From: Silene latifolia
Taxonomy: Eukaryota; Streptophyta; Magnoliopsida; Caryophyllales; Caryophyllaceae
Reading direction: 5' to 3'
DNA length: 64,000 nucleotides
Assembly (NCBI RefSeq): GCF_048544455.1
Contig: NC_133534.1
Span: 34,348,217-34,412,216 of the forward strand
Shown in pieces: positions 1 to 11,271 of this stretch. Under the pieces are notes generated by a model that was not told the DNA's origin, searched no databases, and was given only the letters and a program-made list of their open reading frames with translations. The position numbers were made by a program, and so were the translations under genes. Positions within the stretch are counted from its first letter, which is position 1; each line of letters begins with the position of its first letter.

Positions 1-1135
1 GGAAGTACTCGACCGAATATGGTTGCTGTGACGCATCGATATAAAAACGCAAGTTTGCAAGATTTATTTCATTTTCCCATTTTCGACAGTTCCTCTTCCT
101 CTAACCCTAGCCTACCTCTCTCTCACCTATCACCCCTACCTCCATACACTCTCATATAAGTAGCCTACACCTCAACCATGGGAAGGACGGGGTTTGCATA
201 GGAAGGATGCGTGCGTGGTCATCGTCCGTGTCACCGTCGGTCCGCGTTATTAGGTAAGTCGCTGTTTTGTAGTCTCTTTCATTAGATTGTTGGAAGTAGT
301 TTTATAATAGGATGTGTCATCATTATAGGATGCGTCTCGGAGTCTTGCTTGGCTGTGTGTGGATGCATTTTCATGGTTGGCGATAAGGTAGGGTTTCCCT
401 ACTCAGTTACTATTAATTGATTTAAGAATGTGATTGTATTGTGTTTTACTGTTCTCTGTTGATCATCGAAGTGTTGGTGTGGTAGTAGTGGTTGTGCCGA
501 TGTTGTGATGGTTGTGGTGGAGTCACTTGCGGGAGTGGCTTCACGCCCTAGTTCACCCTCCATGTAACCCGTCACGGGAGGGGATGTACACATTAAGGGA
601 CAGGGTTATCGCTCGTTGATGAGCGGGATTTTGGTGGGGATTGGCTGCGGTCCCCCACTGGCGACGTGGGCTACCTGTTGCGATGGTTAGTCTGGCAGGG
701 CTACACACTTCGGTGTGTAGTCGGTTACTGTGTGAGATCGGGAGACCGGAGATGGTGGATGATCAGCTGGTTACTTATCATATTTGTCTTATTTTGATTG
801 TTCAGTAACTGACCCCGTGTTGTGTTTTCAAAACTGTGGTGATCCATTCGGGGATGGTGAGCAGTTGGCTTAACATGTACAGTGGTTGTTGATGTTGGGC
901 ATGGAGGGAGTCGAGTCATCATGCTACCGGCTTAGATGTTCTATATACGAGTTCCATAGTAGTCATAGTTATCACATGTAATCAGCTTGTATTTGCTTGT
1001 AAAGGATTAAAGTAATTAATTAATAAATGTCCTTTATTGTCTATTTGATCTACTACCTCGGGTGACCGAGATGGTAACACCTTCATACACTGGGATGGTC
1101 CTTGGTAAGGCGTCCTGGTGTGCGGGGGTGTTACA
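1..1135 (+). mobile_element. partial LTR (palindrome-family LTR element), 5' end outside window
   Basis: The stretch ends in GGGGGTGTTACA at 1135 after a 'cctcgggtgaccgagatggt' block, the same terminal architecture as the better-defined LTRs at 1917 and 12417. A TATA-like TATAAAAA lies at 40-47, just after a degenerate palindrome (TACTCGACCGAATA). It resembles the minus-strand LTR at 17263-18416 more than the 1917/12417 pair, for example the shared block around 790-860. Its right edge abuts the old minus-strand ORF at 1136. Its left end and any target duplication are outside the window, so solo LTR and 3' LTR cannot be told apart. Confidence 0.7.
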
Positions 1136-1911
1136 CATAGTCTTAAGTTCAACATTTTCCTCCCGAACCTTAACAAAATCATTGGCCAAATCTGTCACGA
1201 TGGTGGTGAGCTTACCGATTTCACCAGCCAAATTATCCAACTTAGCAAGGAGAGGACAGAGAGTTACATTGCCACCCTCCATTCCCTTTTTCTTGTCCCA
1301 ACGAACCAACCGATCATTGCAGATTCCATGTTCATTTTTGAGAGAAGACCGTTAGCCATTTCATCACCTAGACTGTCAAAGGAGGGGATATCCTTAGCAA
1401 TTAGCTTCATCTCAGCAAAGATGATGGACAACCATAGAGCATAAGAAATAATGACATTGCGATCATATTTCCCTTTCTGAAAGTCAGAGGCCAGTTCATT
1501 TATGTGATAAAGCATGAGGTGGGGTAGGTTGATGGGCTTATGTGTGATCAAATGGTAGAGCAGAAGCATCTCAAGAAGAGAACAACAGCCACGGCTGTTG
1601 TTGCTAGGCTGAAGAACCCTAAAAATTAGGTTAAAAAAACGGTGAGGGGGCTTGTAGTTCATGGGCATAGGCGTAGGATGGCCCACTCATGTTCTTAGGG
1701 CGAAGGGTTTTGATAACCTGAGTGGAGGTTTCTTCATCAATACCGCCCCAATTTCCTTTTGGGTATGTAGTAAGCCCAACTTGAGAGACTCCAAGGTAGT
1801 CAGAGAATTAGTCAATAGTGAGGACCAACGCCTGCTGATTGACAAAAGCAGAGAGGGTACCGGATGCAATATCCACTTGCACTGTGGCATAGAATTGGAT
1901 AACCTCAGACA
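1136..1911 (-). pseudogene. C-terminal part of a broken retroelement ORF (Athila ORF1-like style)
   Basis: Minus-strand coding sequence continuing from 14941-13764 across the LTR element inserted between 1916 and 13764. The first stretch (1911 to about 1625) reads in one frame with a single in-frame TAA near 1808. It then shifts frame into a 140-residue segment (1686-1264) with a leucine-rich block (LLLYHLITHKPINLPHLMLY), and shifts again into a heptad-like segment (about 1270-1136) that looks coiled-coil. Long, pol-less ORFs with this layout are typical of plant Athila/LARD ORF1-type proteins, whose biochemical role is not established. The C-terminus is cut by the LTR ending at 1135. At least one stop and two frameshifts make it a pseudogene. 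Confidence 0.6.
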
Positions 1912-1916
1912 AATAC
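1912..1916. repeat. target-site duplication AATAC (left copy)
   Basis: AATAC directly precedes the TG of the 5' LTR and is repeated at 13764-13768 directly after the CA of the 3' LTR. This 5-bp duplication fixes the ends of the 1917-13763 element. Confidence 0.9.
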
Positions 1917-2028
1917 TGTAATACCCGCCCTTTTAGAGACCCGTTGACCAGCGGTGACTGACCTTGGGAGCGGTAATAGTCCTTAGAAGTGCGTACCAAA
2001 GTTATCATATGCCTTGAGTTAGGGGTGT

Positions 2029-2119
2029 ACTCGATAGAGTAGAGGCTACTCGATCGAGTAGCTTAGATACTCGATCGAGTAGGGGCCACTCGATCGAGTA
2101 GGGGCCACTCGATCGAGTA
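2029..2119. repeat. array of palindrome TACTCGATCGAGTA (5' LTR)
   Basis: Five near-perfect copies of a 14-bp self-complementary motif (the first reads TACTCGATAGAGTA; two others begin CACTCG), separated by 4-8 bp. The array sits in the presumed U3 just upstream of a TATA-like box. Confidence 0.95.
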
Positions 2120-2799
2120 ACGGGTTTTCAGCGAGGGTTTATAATCGTGTTTTGTTAAATCCGCAAATCATTTCCGCCTCATTCCTTCAGATCCTTAGGT
2201 CGCCTCCTTCCCTTCCCTTCACCATATAACCTCCATGGAAGCCCTTGAAGGTCCTTGTGCCTTAGGAGAGCATAGCTGGAGTCGGGTAGCGGTCCTTTGC
2301 CAGGTTTCTTCTTGTAGGTATGTCGTCATCATCATCCGTATCCTTGTCTTTACAGTTAGGGTTTGCTTGGTAGTGATAGATGGTTGTGTTGTGTATATAG
2401 GTGTTGCTTGATTGCTGGATATTGCGTGTGTGGATATGGAATGGTTGCAGTTGCTTAAAGGTAGGTTCGCCTACTCAGTCTCTGTGGATGGTCTAGTGTG
2501 TCGGTTGTTGTGTCGTGGTTGTTGTGTTGTTGTAGTGTTTGTGTGGCAGCGTATATGCGGTAATTGGTTGGGGTGTACAGTTTGTTGGTTGTTGTTGTAT
2601 TGCAGCTGTCTGTGATTGTTTGTCTCTAGTTCTCGAGGTGCGTCCTCGGCTGAGTGGAGTCACTTGCGGGAGTGGCTTCACGCCCTAGTTTCACCCTCCG
2701 TGGAACCCGCCACGGGAGGGGATGTGCACATTAATGGGACAGGGTTATCGCTCGGTATGATGAGCGGGGATTTGGTGGGTTTAGGAGTGTGCATTTTAC

Positions 2800-2965
2800 C
2801 GGTCCGACCGGATTTTTGACCGGAACCGGATAAACCGGTCCGGTTCAGGGGTAGACCTGTTGCGTACAGGTCCGGTTTCCGGGACTTGAATTTATTCAAT
2901 TCCGGGTTTACGGTCCGGTCTCAGAAAAACCGGATTAAACAGGGTTAAACCGGAAATAGCCCGGT
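2800..2965. repeat. hAT left subterminal repeats (ACCGGTCCGG-type)
   Basis: Dense clusters of ACCGG/CCGGT words (for example ACCGGTCCGGTTCAGG) that recur in the right subterminal region at 6285-6455. Short repeated subterminal motifs are the usual transposase-binding sites of hAT elements; binding here is inferred. Confidence 0.8.
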
Positions 2966-3649
2966 TTCTACTTAAACATAAATCTGCTGACTTCGTCAAA
3001 ATATCAACTTCTCAAACCCATTATCTTTATCCATTTATCCCACTTTCCCAATTCAACCAACCCTCTACAATCCCTAATCTATCAAAACTCTATCAAATCG
3101 TCTTCTTCTGTTAACCTCCAAAATCCAACCCCTAGTAAAACTCAATCTCCTTATAAATTAATCTCCTTCTTATGACGGTCTCTAGAAACATTCCTATAAA
3201 ATCCCAATCTACTATTCTGCTTCGAATCAATATAGTCGATTTCTGCAAACTGAAGGTAAGTTACATGCTATTTTTTACTTATTTATTCATACGGAGTACT
3301 TGATTTAGTAATGATATTGATATACTTCACTTTGTTAATGTCGACTTGTTTTTGATCTAAAGTTAATTTTAATACTTTTGTCCGAGACTTTGTTGTGTTA
3401 GTTTATGGAGTACGAATCTTGTGATTAAACATAGCGCATGTCTTCTGATTTTGTTTGTTTACATTTAAAGTGGCTTTAAAATCTTGTTTCAATTGCTGAT
3501 CGATTGATATGGAGTACGATTATACGGAGTCGAATTTGGTCTATTAATTTTAGCGCTGATTGTCTGATTGATTATGGTTTAATTAATTAATTCAATTTAA
3601 TTGTTGTTTTGTGAAGTTCTGTTCTAATTGTAAAATTCATATGTTTCAG

Positions 3650-6017
3650 ATGAGCTCCATTCGATCCAAAAAAGCTATTCCGTTCACCGACCTCTCTGTC
3701 GATTCCCAGGCGCTCACAAAAGAAGAGCTCTTTGAATTGGAGAGTACATTATGTTCGGCAAGAAGCTTACGGAGGGCCGCTTGTATATCAAAAGAAAAAG
3801 CAAGCGAAGAGCAGAGTATTGGAATTGCTTTATGGAGTATTTAGAGGCACAACCAGACGGTACTAAACTTCTTCGTCTTTGAGTGTAAGTTTTGTGATAA
3901 GACTTTTTTCTTGAATCTAATGTGAATGGTTCAAAGAATGTTAAACAACATTGGGAGAAATGCATTCGTAATCCTGCTAATAGAGGTAAAGGAAAACAAA
4001 GTGAGTTGTTTTTTGAACCTGGGGATTTAGGAAAGGATGGTGAAGAGGGTGAGGGTAAATTGAAATATGGGACGATAAATCTCAAAGATGTTAGGGATGC
4101 ATTGACTTATATGATCATTGTTGATGAATTGCCATTTAAACATGTTGAAAAGCAGGGTTTTAGACATTTGATGAGTGTTGCTTGTCCTAGATTTCATATT
4201 CCCTCACGAACTACGATTTGCACGTGATTGTTCTAAACTTTTTTAGAAGAAAAGTCGAGTTTGAAAGACTGTTAATTAATTGTCAAAAAGTTTCGTGACT
4301 ACGATACTTGGACATCAATTCAAAGGATAAACTATATGTGTCTTATCGCACATTTCATTGATAATGGTTGGAAATTACGTAAGAGAATTATCAACTTTTG
4401 TCCTATATCTAGTCATAGGGGTGAAGATATTGGTAAAGCTGTTGAGACTTGCTTAGAATCTTGGGGTATTGAGGATAAGCTTTTTTTGTCACGATTGATA
4501 ACGCTAGTTCAAATGATGTAGCATGTGCGTATTTGAGAAAGATGGTTCAACGTTTTGGGAGCATTAATGATGGAAGACATTTACATGTAAGATGTATGGC
4601 TCACATTATTAATCTTATTGTTTGGGATGGTATTAACGAACATAGCGTGTGCATTGCTAGAGTTAGAAATCTTTGTGAAGTATGTGAAAAATTCTCTGCT
4701 AGACTTCAAAGATTTAAGGATCTGGTTCAAAAGCTTAATATTAATTGCAAATTGTCTTTGTCACTTGATGTGCCTACTCGTTGGAACTCAACCTATCTTA
4801 TGCTAAAACCGCTTTAAAATATCGGCGTGTTTTTGGTGGGTTTAATTTACCTGATGGGGACAATGTTCCACCTAATGAATTACCTCCTAATGCCGATGAT
4901 TGGAAAATGGTTGGGAGGCTAGTTGTGTTTTTGGAAGGATTTTACCTGATAACTCGTCGAATTTACGGTTCTTTATATGTTACGAGTAATAAAGGGTTCT
5001 TTGAGATTGCATCTGTTTGTGATATGCTAAAAAAATGGGAGAAAAATCCTGAAAAAGAGTTTAAAAATATGGCTATTTCGATGAAAACGAAATATAATAA
5101 ATATTGGGGGGATGTGCAAAAAATGAATATGATGATATACATGGCTGTGGTCCTTGATCCTCACTCAAAGTTAACGGTTCTTGAGTTGACACTTACTGAT
5201 TTATATGATAAAGAAAAGGGAGAGGAATTGGCTAGTAATGTCAAAAATTTTGCTTATTCTCTATTTGACGAGTATAGAGCCATGTATTCTTACCCTCAAA
5301 GTGGACCAATAAATAATGATCAACACCAAGATCAGGAAGATATGAGGTTAGGAGAAACCATGAACTATGTGCAAAGCCTTAAAGAGAGGGCCAAAAGACT
5401 CAAAGGGTCAGGTGGGAATATGAGGAGTGAGTTTGTGAGATACTTAAATGAGGTGTTAGGAGAGGATGAAGAGGGACTTGACGCATTGACATGGTGGCGA
5501 CTCAATGCCCATCGATATCCAATTGTTTCACGCATGGCACGTGATATATTGGCTATACCATTGTCTACTGTTGCATCGGAATCTGCTTTTAGTGCAGGAG
5601 GTCGACATCTCGATTCATTTAGGAGTTCTTTGACCCCTGAGGTAATGAATTAATCCTTCTCTTCTCATTGTTTATTATCATGTTAATTGAAAAGATTTTA
5701 AAGTGAAGCTGTTTTTATTGTTGTCTTACATGATGAAAGATGGTACAAACTTTGATATGCTCTTAAGATTGGCTTCGAGCGAGAGAACGAGAAATGACCA
5801 GAGAACAAGAAACGAATGCATCTGTAGAGTTGGACGATCATGGACTGGCACAAGAGTTAGAAGACCTTCAAAAAGGTAAATATAGTTGGTGAATTTATAA
5901 TCAACATGCTGATAGTTGAATTACTTTTTATTTTCTGAAAACTAACCCATTTCCTTTGTTATTTCAGAGTATGACCAGGTCACTTTGGAGAATGACATTA
6001 TTTATGTGGCGGAATGA
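3650..6017 (+). pseudogene. hAT transposase, degenerate (BED zinc finger to hAT dimerisation domain)
   Basis: Several consecutive frames together show a hAT transposase. A BED-type finger region (CKFC ... HWEKC, about 3880-3970) is split by a frameshift in a T run near 3901. The catalytic-core region runs through 4060-5400 (SLDVPTRWNSTYLM at about 4760-4805), with frame changes near 4227, 4500 and 4810. The C-terminal hAT dimerisation domain at 5480-5650 includes LSTVASESAFSAGGR. Two small downstream exons are plausible (about 5741-5875 and 5968-6017) after a GT-AG intron at 5643, the first containing an in-frame TAA. The multiple frameshifts and stops mean it is not translatable as one protein. 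The family call rests on the very characteristic dimerisation motif. Confidence 0.88.
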
Positions 6018-6284
6018 AGTTGGCTAGTTGGAACATGGAGACTCACAGATGTGCTTGAAGCCTTGAACGGTTTAGGACTTAGGATTTGAATTTTTAGATT
6101 ATATTTGTTTGACAAAATTTCTTAATTTGGACTTTTCTAGTATTGAATTTGGACTTTTGTGGTATTGGTAATAAAGGCATAAACATGGTGCCCAACCCCT
6201 CATGTTTGCTAAACGTATTGGCAATAAAGGCATAAAGAAAAATAGTTTTAATATTTTTATTCAAGAAGTGTGTGTATCATATTC

Positions 6285-6455
6285 TCAAACCGGTCTAAAA
6301 GGGCTAAACCCGGACCGACCCGGTATTAACAGGTCCGGTTCAGGACTGGACCGGAAAAAATAGGTCCGGTTTCCGGTCTTCAAGAAAACAGCTTTTCCGG
6401 TTGCGGTCTAAACCGGTTCAGGACCGGTCCGGTCCGGTTCAGGACCGGTGCACAC
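6285..6455. repeat. hAT right subterminal repeats
   Basis: Repeats of ACCGGTCCGG / GGTTCAGGACCGG in both orientations, matching the left subterminal block at 2800-2965. Confidence 0.8.
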
Positions 6456-6928
6456 CCCTAGGTATGGCTGCGGTCCCCCACTGGCAGGGCTGGTCCAGTG
6501 GACAGTCGGTGACGGGGATTGATTGGAGTGGGTGTGAATGTGTGTGACTGGTTGTGTGTAATGAGTTGATAATTGTTGTTAGTCCATGTTGAGTCTTGCC
6601 TCGGTTACTGACCTTGTGTGGTTGTCTTGTTTGTTTATGTGTCTGCCGTGATCCCTTATGGTGAGCAGTCAGTCTTAGCAGGTGTTGATGTCGTTGATAG
6701 CTGGAGTCCTGGCGGGGATGAGTCCTCACGAGTTTTGATAGGGATAGTGCGTAGCTGACGAGTTGTACCTTTATTTTGTTAAGTTGGTTGTAATGCTTGT
6801 AATATAACTATAATTGTTCTTTTATCGACTTTTGATGATTACTTACCTCGGGCAACCGGGCTGGTAACGCCCTTATATACTAAGGAAGGCCTAGTTAAGG
6901 CTCCTCATAATATGGGGGTGTTACAAAG

Positions 6929-6940
6929 TGGTATCAGAGC
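6929..6940 (+). other. primer-binding site (initiator tRNA-Met type)
   Basis: TGGTATCAGAGC three bases downstream of the 5' LTR end. The same 12-mer recurs at 7280-7291. Confidence 0.9.
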
Positions 6941-7275
6941 GACCCTGCGACCGTGTGGTGAGCCTGTGCTCGGGAGTACCCGGGTCACACACCTAACGGG
7001 GGAGGATTCTGGGTTTGGCCGCGGTCAAGTTGGAGGCACAACGAGGACGTTGTGTTCTTTAAGTGGGGGAGATTGTAACACCCCAAGTTATTGAGAGTAA
7101 GGTTGTTCCACATCGGGGAATTGAGGAGGTTGTGATATGTTTATAAGGGATTCCACCCACCACTTAGTAACAAGGCCTTGTGCTTTTGGGCTTAAGTGAG
7201 GACAAATAACGGGCCCAAAAGTGCAAACCCATCTTATTGGGCTGTGTTACGACCGTGGTGGGTCGGGTTGTTATA
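6941..7275 (+). mobile_element. TRIM-like internal segment plus LTR between two primer sites
   Basis: Between the two identical primer sites lie about 120 bp of unique sequence, a purine tract AAGTGGGGGAGAT (7061-7073), and then TGTAACACCCC... from 7074 to about 7275. The last block looks like a small LTR of the terminal-repeat-in-miniature type (a TTCCACATCGGGG block, ending TTGTTATA just before the next primer site). The order primer site - spacer - purine tract - LTR - primer site suggests template switching at the primer site between two elements. The right LTR end lacks a clean CA. Confidence 0.5.
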
Positions 7276-7279
7276 AAAA

Positions 7280-7291
7280 TGGTATCAGAGC
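7280..7291 (+). other. second primer-binding site copy
   Basis: TGGTATCAGAGC followed by GACGATTTTGG. The same downstream context appears in reverse at 16880-16903 in a related element, so this second copy is probably the ancestral junction with the element's internal region. Confidence 0.75.
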
Positions 7292-9443
7292 GACGATTTT
7301 GGAACCTGTGACTAATGAATCTAATGAACGTAGCGAGTCTAATAAAATGAACCTGGTGTATGTGTAATGGGAGCCCCAGCCGATGATAGGTTTTGGGTGA
7401 GTAGGCGCCCTCATTTCAAAACCTTGGCCCCATTGTACTTAAGCCAGTCACTGGGTATGGGAATGTGGAGTCCGTGAGTATGTGCTTAACGTGAATGTGA
7501 ATTGCGTTGGAACTATCCGTGGTTGAGTCTTTGTTAAAGCTGGTATAGGCCGGTATGATAGTGTCGTTTGGATTGCGTATGGTGAAGTTTTGGTAGAATT
7601 AGTGAGCTTATGCGATGAATATGAAAAACGTAAAAGGTTTTATTTAATAGAAATGCGTGAAAAGTGTGAAAGTGTATGCCGTAGTATGAAAGAGATCATG
7701 TCGGTGTTTGCTTAAGGTTGTTAGAAATGGTGATCCCATATAAGTTTATAAGTCCTACCATAGCTATAATGATGATAGTTAAAGAGATGTTGAGTTACGA
7801 CGTGAGAAATAGCAAATGGTGATGCAATTGTACAACATTTAATTGCTGAAAGTTTCCGCTTGCGTGGTGATTAATTTGTGTAAAATAATTTGTTATGTTG
7901 AAATTGGAACAGGATAGGCTTTAATTTGTTTATGTAGAATATACTTGGGTGACATGAGGATAATTCCGTTAATTATATGTTTTATATTGACGTGAGCATA
8001 AGTTTGCTAGCAATGTGGTAAGACGAGTTTAGATATGATATGGTGACGCAATTGTGTATATGAATGACTCAGTAGCAGGTAAACCATGTAGTGTGCAGTT
8101 GTTGTAGCGTAATATGATATGAACCTTGTCTAATGAGACGGTAGGATATGTTTGAATAATAATGGTGATATAGAAGTGAGTACGATAACCAGTGATGAAT
8201 TCCGAACTTAGTTTGGAATCGACACGCGATATTGTTTTTGCAGGAATCTTCAATTAATTTCGTATTTCTGACCGAGTACTCAACTTTACTTGACCGAGTG
8301 CGAGTGCTTACTAGACCGAGTAGACCTCACTCGATCTAGTTAGGAAGCTATGACGTTGGAATGTAGAAATTTTCTGCAGATACTCGACGAAATAGCACCT
8401 ACTCGATCGAGTAGAGGGCACTCGATCGAGTACCCTAGGCACTCGATCGAGTAGGCTACAGTACAGAGGCTCTTACGGGTTTCTTAAAACCCTTATTTCT
8501 TCTCATTCTTCTTATTCTATCTTCCTTATTTCGAAACCCTAAGTTCCTAAATCCCTCAAAGCTCTCATATTCTTGTGGTTGTGGTGATTAATTTGGGTTG
8601 TTTTTCCTTGTTTAATTGCATTCTTTTACTTTCCATCTAATCAAGGTATGAATCTCTTCCCTATTTACATGTTTTATCACTTTGAACCTATTATAATGAT
8701 AGAATAGTCCGAAAATTTCAATTCATATGGACAAAAATTGCTTGTAATTGTTGTAATGTGATTCATATACTTCCCTTTCATGATTATTGATGTTGATTGT
8801 GCTAAAAATAGAGTAGAAATTGCAAAATTTGGGGGCGAATTTTCTAGGGTTTGCAAAATCAAACTTGATTTTTGGTTGTTTTCTACTTGTTGGATGATGA
8901 AATTGAGTACTATATGTTACACATGTTATGTTAGAAGTTGGATTTTGGTAATTTTCACCTTAAAACTTGCCTTAAAACTCCGTCTTAAAAGTGCCCCAAA
9001 TTGAAATTCGTTTCCTATGACTAAGGTTTTGTGTTGGATATGAATGTTTATGCAAGCGTTAAACTTTTAATTTAGTAGTAGTGATGTTAATTCTTGATGA
9101 ATGTGTCAAAATCGTTACAGCTGTAAAGACTGTCTGACTAGTCTAATTGAGTTGTTTGCTTCTAATGTTGAAAGTTGATGATGACATGTTTTAAGTTGCA
9201 TTTCTATGAAGATATATGAATATTTCACATGTTATCAAGTATTTATATGGGGTAGCATTTGAGCCATGCCATGATAGCCGAATTGGTCGCGAGTAGATTA
9301 TGTTTCTCATGTTAAACCTTTCACAGTCATATAGGTAGTCTGAATGCTATAAACTGAATTTATGTATCAATTGGGAATTTGTTGGTGAAAGTGTGTACCT
9401 AGATGATTATTTAATGTTTAGTTGTGTAAATTCTATGTTTTAA
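7292..9443 (+). other. non-coding 5' internal region of the LARD-like element
   Basis: About 2.1 kb with no ORF that looks coding. It contains a palindrome array (8270-8455) followed by a pyrimidine-rich leader-like stretch (8480-8560). No tRNA, miRNA-like hairpin or protein remnant was recognised. Confidence 0.6.
8270..8455. repeat. internal palindrome array upstream of the ORF
   Basis: Degenerate copies (ACCGAGTACT, ACTCGATCTAGT) at 8270-8340, then three perfect TACTCGATCGAGTA or CACTCGATCGAGTA units at 8400-8455. About 1 kb upstream of the 9444 ORF. Confidence 0.9.
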
Positions 9444-11039
9444 GTGCCTATACAAGTTTGTTTAAACCGTATGCTGAAACAGATGCCGAGACTAAACATA
9501 GGGACCCGTCAGAGTAAGAGGGGGAGGGCTTCACAACCCGAAGTTGGGGAAGGTAGTGGACCCGTGGTACCCGTTGTGCCGGAATACCCTTCGGTGGTGT
9601 TTGTGGACTTTAAACAGAGAGAGAGATTTGTGGCGTTGCAAAAACGCATAATGAGACCCACCCATTGTGTGGATACCACACTTCTTGAGGACTTGGGAAT
9701 TGAGATGGATATCCGTCACATCTTTGAGACTTTAGGATTTATGGGGCTGTATCGGTTGAGGAAGTATTCTTACCCTTTTCTGACTTTGGAGTTTATGAGC
9801 TCGTTTAATTACGAGCCAGCTGCACAAACTGTTGAGTTCCGTCTTATGAACACGAGTTTCGTGTTGACCATGGACCTTTTTGCTTCTCACTTTGGGTTGG
9901 CCAAGCCTCCCAAGGATTCCATCAGTGAAATTCCTTCTGAGTGCGGTGTTTGCCGCCTTATGCCTTGTCTTTCCGGAAAGCCAGCTCCCACCTCCAGCAA
10001 CATGTTGATTAATGATGTTCAACATGTTACTTTGAGGATTTTCCTTCATTCTTTGTCAAACCTTCTTTATGAGAGGCCGGATATGAGTAAGCTGAACAAT
10101 CATGAACTGTTGCTTTTGATGTCTTATCTGAACCCGGAGCGGACCGAGAGGGTGGTCTTCAATGCTCCTGCCATGGTGTGTGCTAGCCTTGCCTTGATGG
10201 CTACTTCCACCACCCGGTACCTGAGTTGCGGTGCTATCGCCACTCGGCCCTTTGAGGCTTCTTCTGAGTACGTGCCTCTATCTACACCGGTGCCTACCAT
10301 GGACAAAGACTACTACCTCGACCTGAAGTGGTTGAGAACTTTAGCTGATGGTGGCCTAACTTGGAGAGTGTGGGGTATGAGCTGGATGAGGATCCCGGCT
10401 CCTGAGCACCTCCCACTGACAGAGCCGTTAGACCCGATGGTGGTGGCTGTTGACTCCGATGAGGAGGAGGAGGATGATGATTTGCCTCGGCAGTTGCAGA
10501 CATACCTCATTGATGACACGATCCTTCAGGTGATGCCCGAGCCGAAGAAGGGGGAGAATGTGGCGGTGGTGGAGGAGAGATCCAGGTTGGGGAGAGGACC
10601 TCGTCGAGTGAGGGAGAGGACAGCTGAGACTAGACCACGGCCGGCAGCACCATCGCAGCAGCACCCTTTTCCTTGTTAACCCTACCTCGACACCCCGGAG
10701 ACGCGCTCGAGCTACTTGGCAGAGAGAGTGTCATCCACTTTGACACTCCGGAACATGCATGAGATGGCGTATGCTCAGGGGATTGGCACCGAGGGACCAC
10801 ATCCAGTGTGGTGGAGCGGAGTTGGGGACTATAGTGGGGTTTTCCACTCTTACGGGGTGGATCAGTCAGCCTGGGGGACACCACAGTCCTTTGCTTTTGG
10901 CGGTTTGACCCCATGGTATGTGAGTCCTGGAGCTGGAGCAGGGGTTGATGCGGGTATTGGGTCATCGGGAGCAGGCACCTCGGGAGGAGATGGTGGTGGA
11001 GATGAGTTGATGGATGAGCAGCAGCAGCAGCAGGAGTGA
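9444..11039 (+). pseudogene. gag/ORF1-like protein of the LARD-like element, one internal stop
   Basis: A 411-codon frame (9444-10676) ends at TAA 10677-10679 and continues in the same frame to 11039, giving a span of about 530 codons broken by one stop. ATG 9483 (MPRLNIGTRQSKRGR...) is a better start than 9444 because a basic stretch follows it at once. Visible are a globular N-terminal region with LEFMSSF and FRLMNTSFVLTMDLFASHFG (about residues 115-155), an acidic run DSDEEEEDDD (about residue 335), an Arg-rich stretch, and a Gly/Ser plus poly-Gln tail (QQQQQ). It resembles plant retrotransposon ORF1 / 'putative plant transposon protein' families (Athila ORF1 type). No protease, RT or zinc knuckle is present. 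Whether the stop is inactivating or read through is unknown. Confidence 0.6.
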
Positions 11040-11271
11040 TACTCCTTTTCTTTATCCTTGTTTATGGTTGATGATGTGGGATGATGGTAGTCGTTCTTAG
11101 TTAGAACTTTTATTTTGGATTGTACGGATGGCCATAAGGCCGGATTTATTTAGCTTGAGCTTGTTTGCAGGATTTTGGGGGTCGGTTGTCATCCCGACTC
11201 GTGTTTCGGTGACGTTTTATATATATACACATGGTGTTATGACAGGATTTTCCAAGATTTTGACCTGTAGG

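Larger units (their letters stand above)
2782..6460 (+). mobile_element. hAT-superfamily DNA transposon nested in the 5' LTR
   Basis: Imperfect terminal inverted repeats: TAGGAGTGTGCA at the left, and the reverse complement of the right end, TAGGGGTGTGCA. The uninterrupted copy of the site in the 3' LTR (13292-13310) shows the insertion position. The left flank GGTGGGTT matches the expected 8-bp target GGTGGGTA at 7 of 8 bases. The right flank GGTATGG lacks 4 bp of the expected duplicate. The LTR length bookkeeping (+8 duplication, -4 deletion) agrees exactly. The element is 3,679 bp with GC-rich subterminal repeats and a decayed transposase. Confidence 0.9.
1917..6925 (+). repeat. 5' LTR of the LARD-like element (interrupted by hAT 2782-6460)
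   Basis: Starts TGTAATACCCGCCC and ends GGTGTTACA. Without the hAT it is 1,330 bp against 1,347 bp for the 3' LTR. The 17-bp difference is explained by one 21-bp palindrome unit absent here, offset by 4 net bp left at the hAT insertion site. A TATA-like TTTATAAT at 2138-2145 lies about 20 bp downstream of the palindrome array. Confidence 0.92.

Noticed and set aside
2412..2819. Small Cys/Val-rich plus-strand frames repeated at 12933-13385
   Set aside because: Both lie in the R/U5 part of the two LTRs and are identical because the LTRs are; GT-rich non-coding sequence.
8029..9004. Small frames between the second primer site and the ORF
   Set aside because: Short, on both strands, no motifs; AT-rich non-coding interior of the LTR element.
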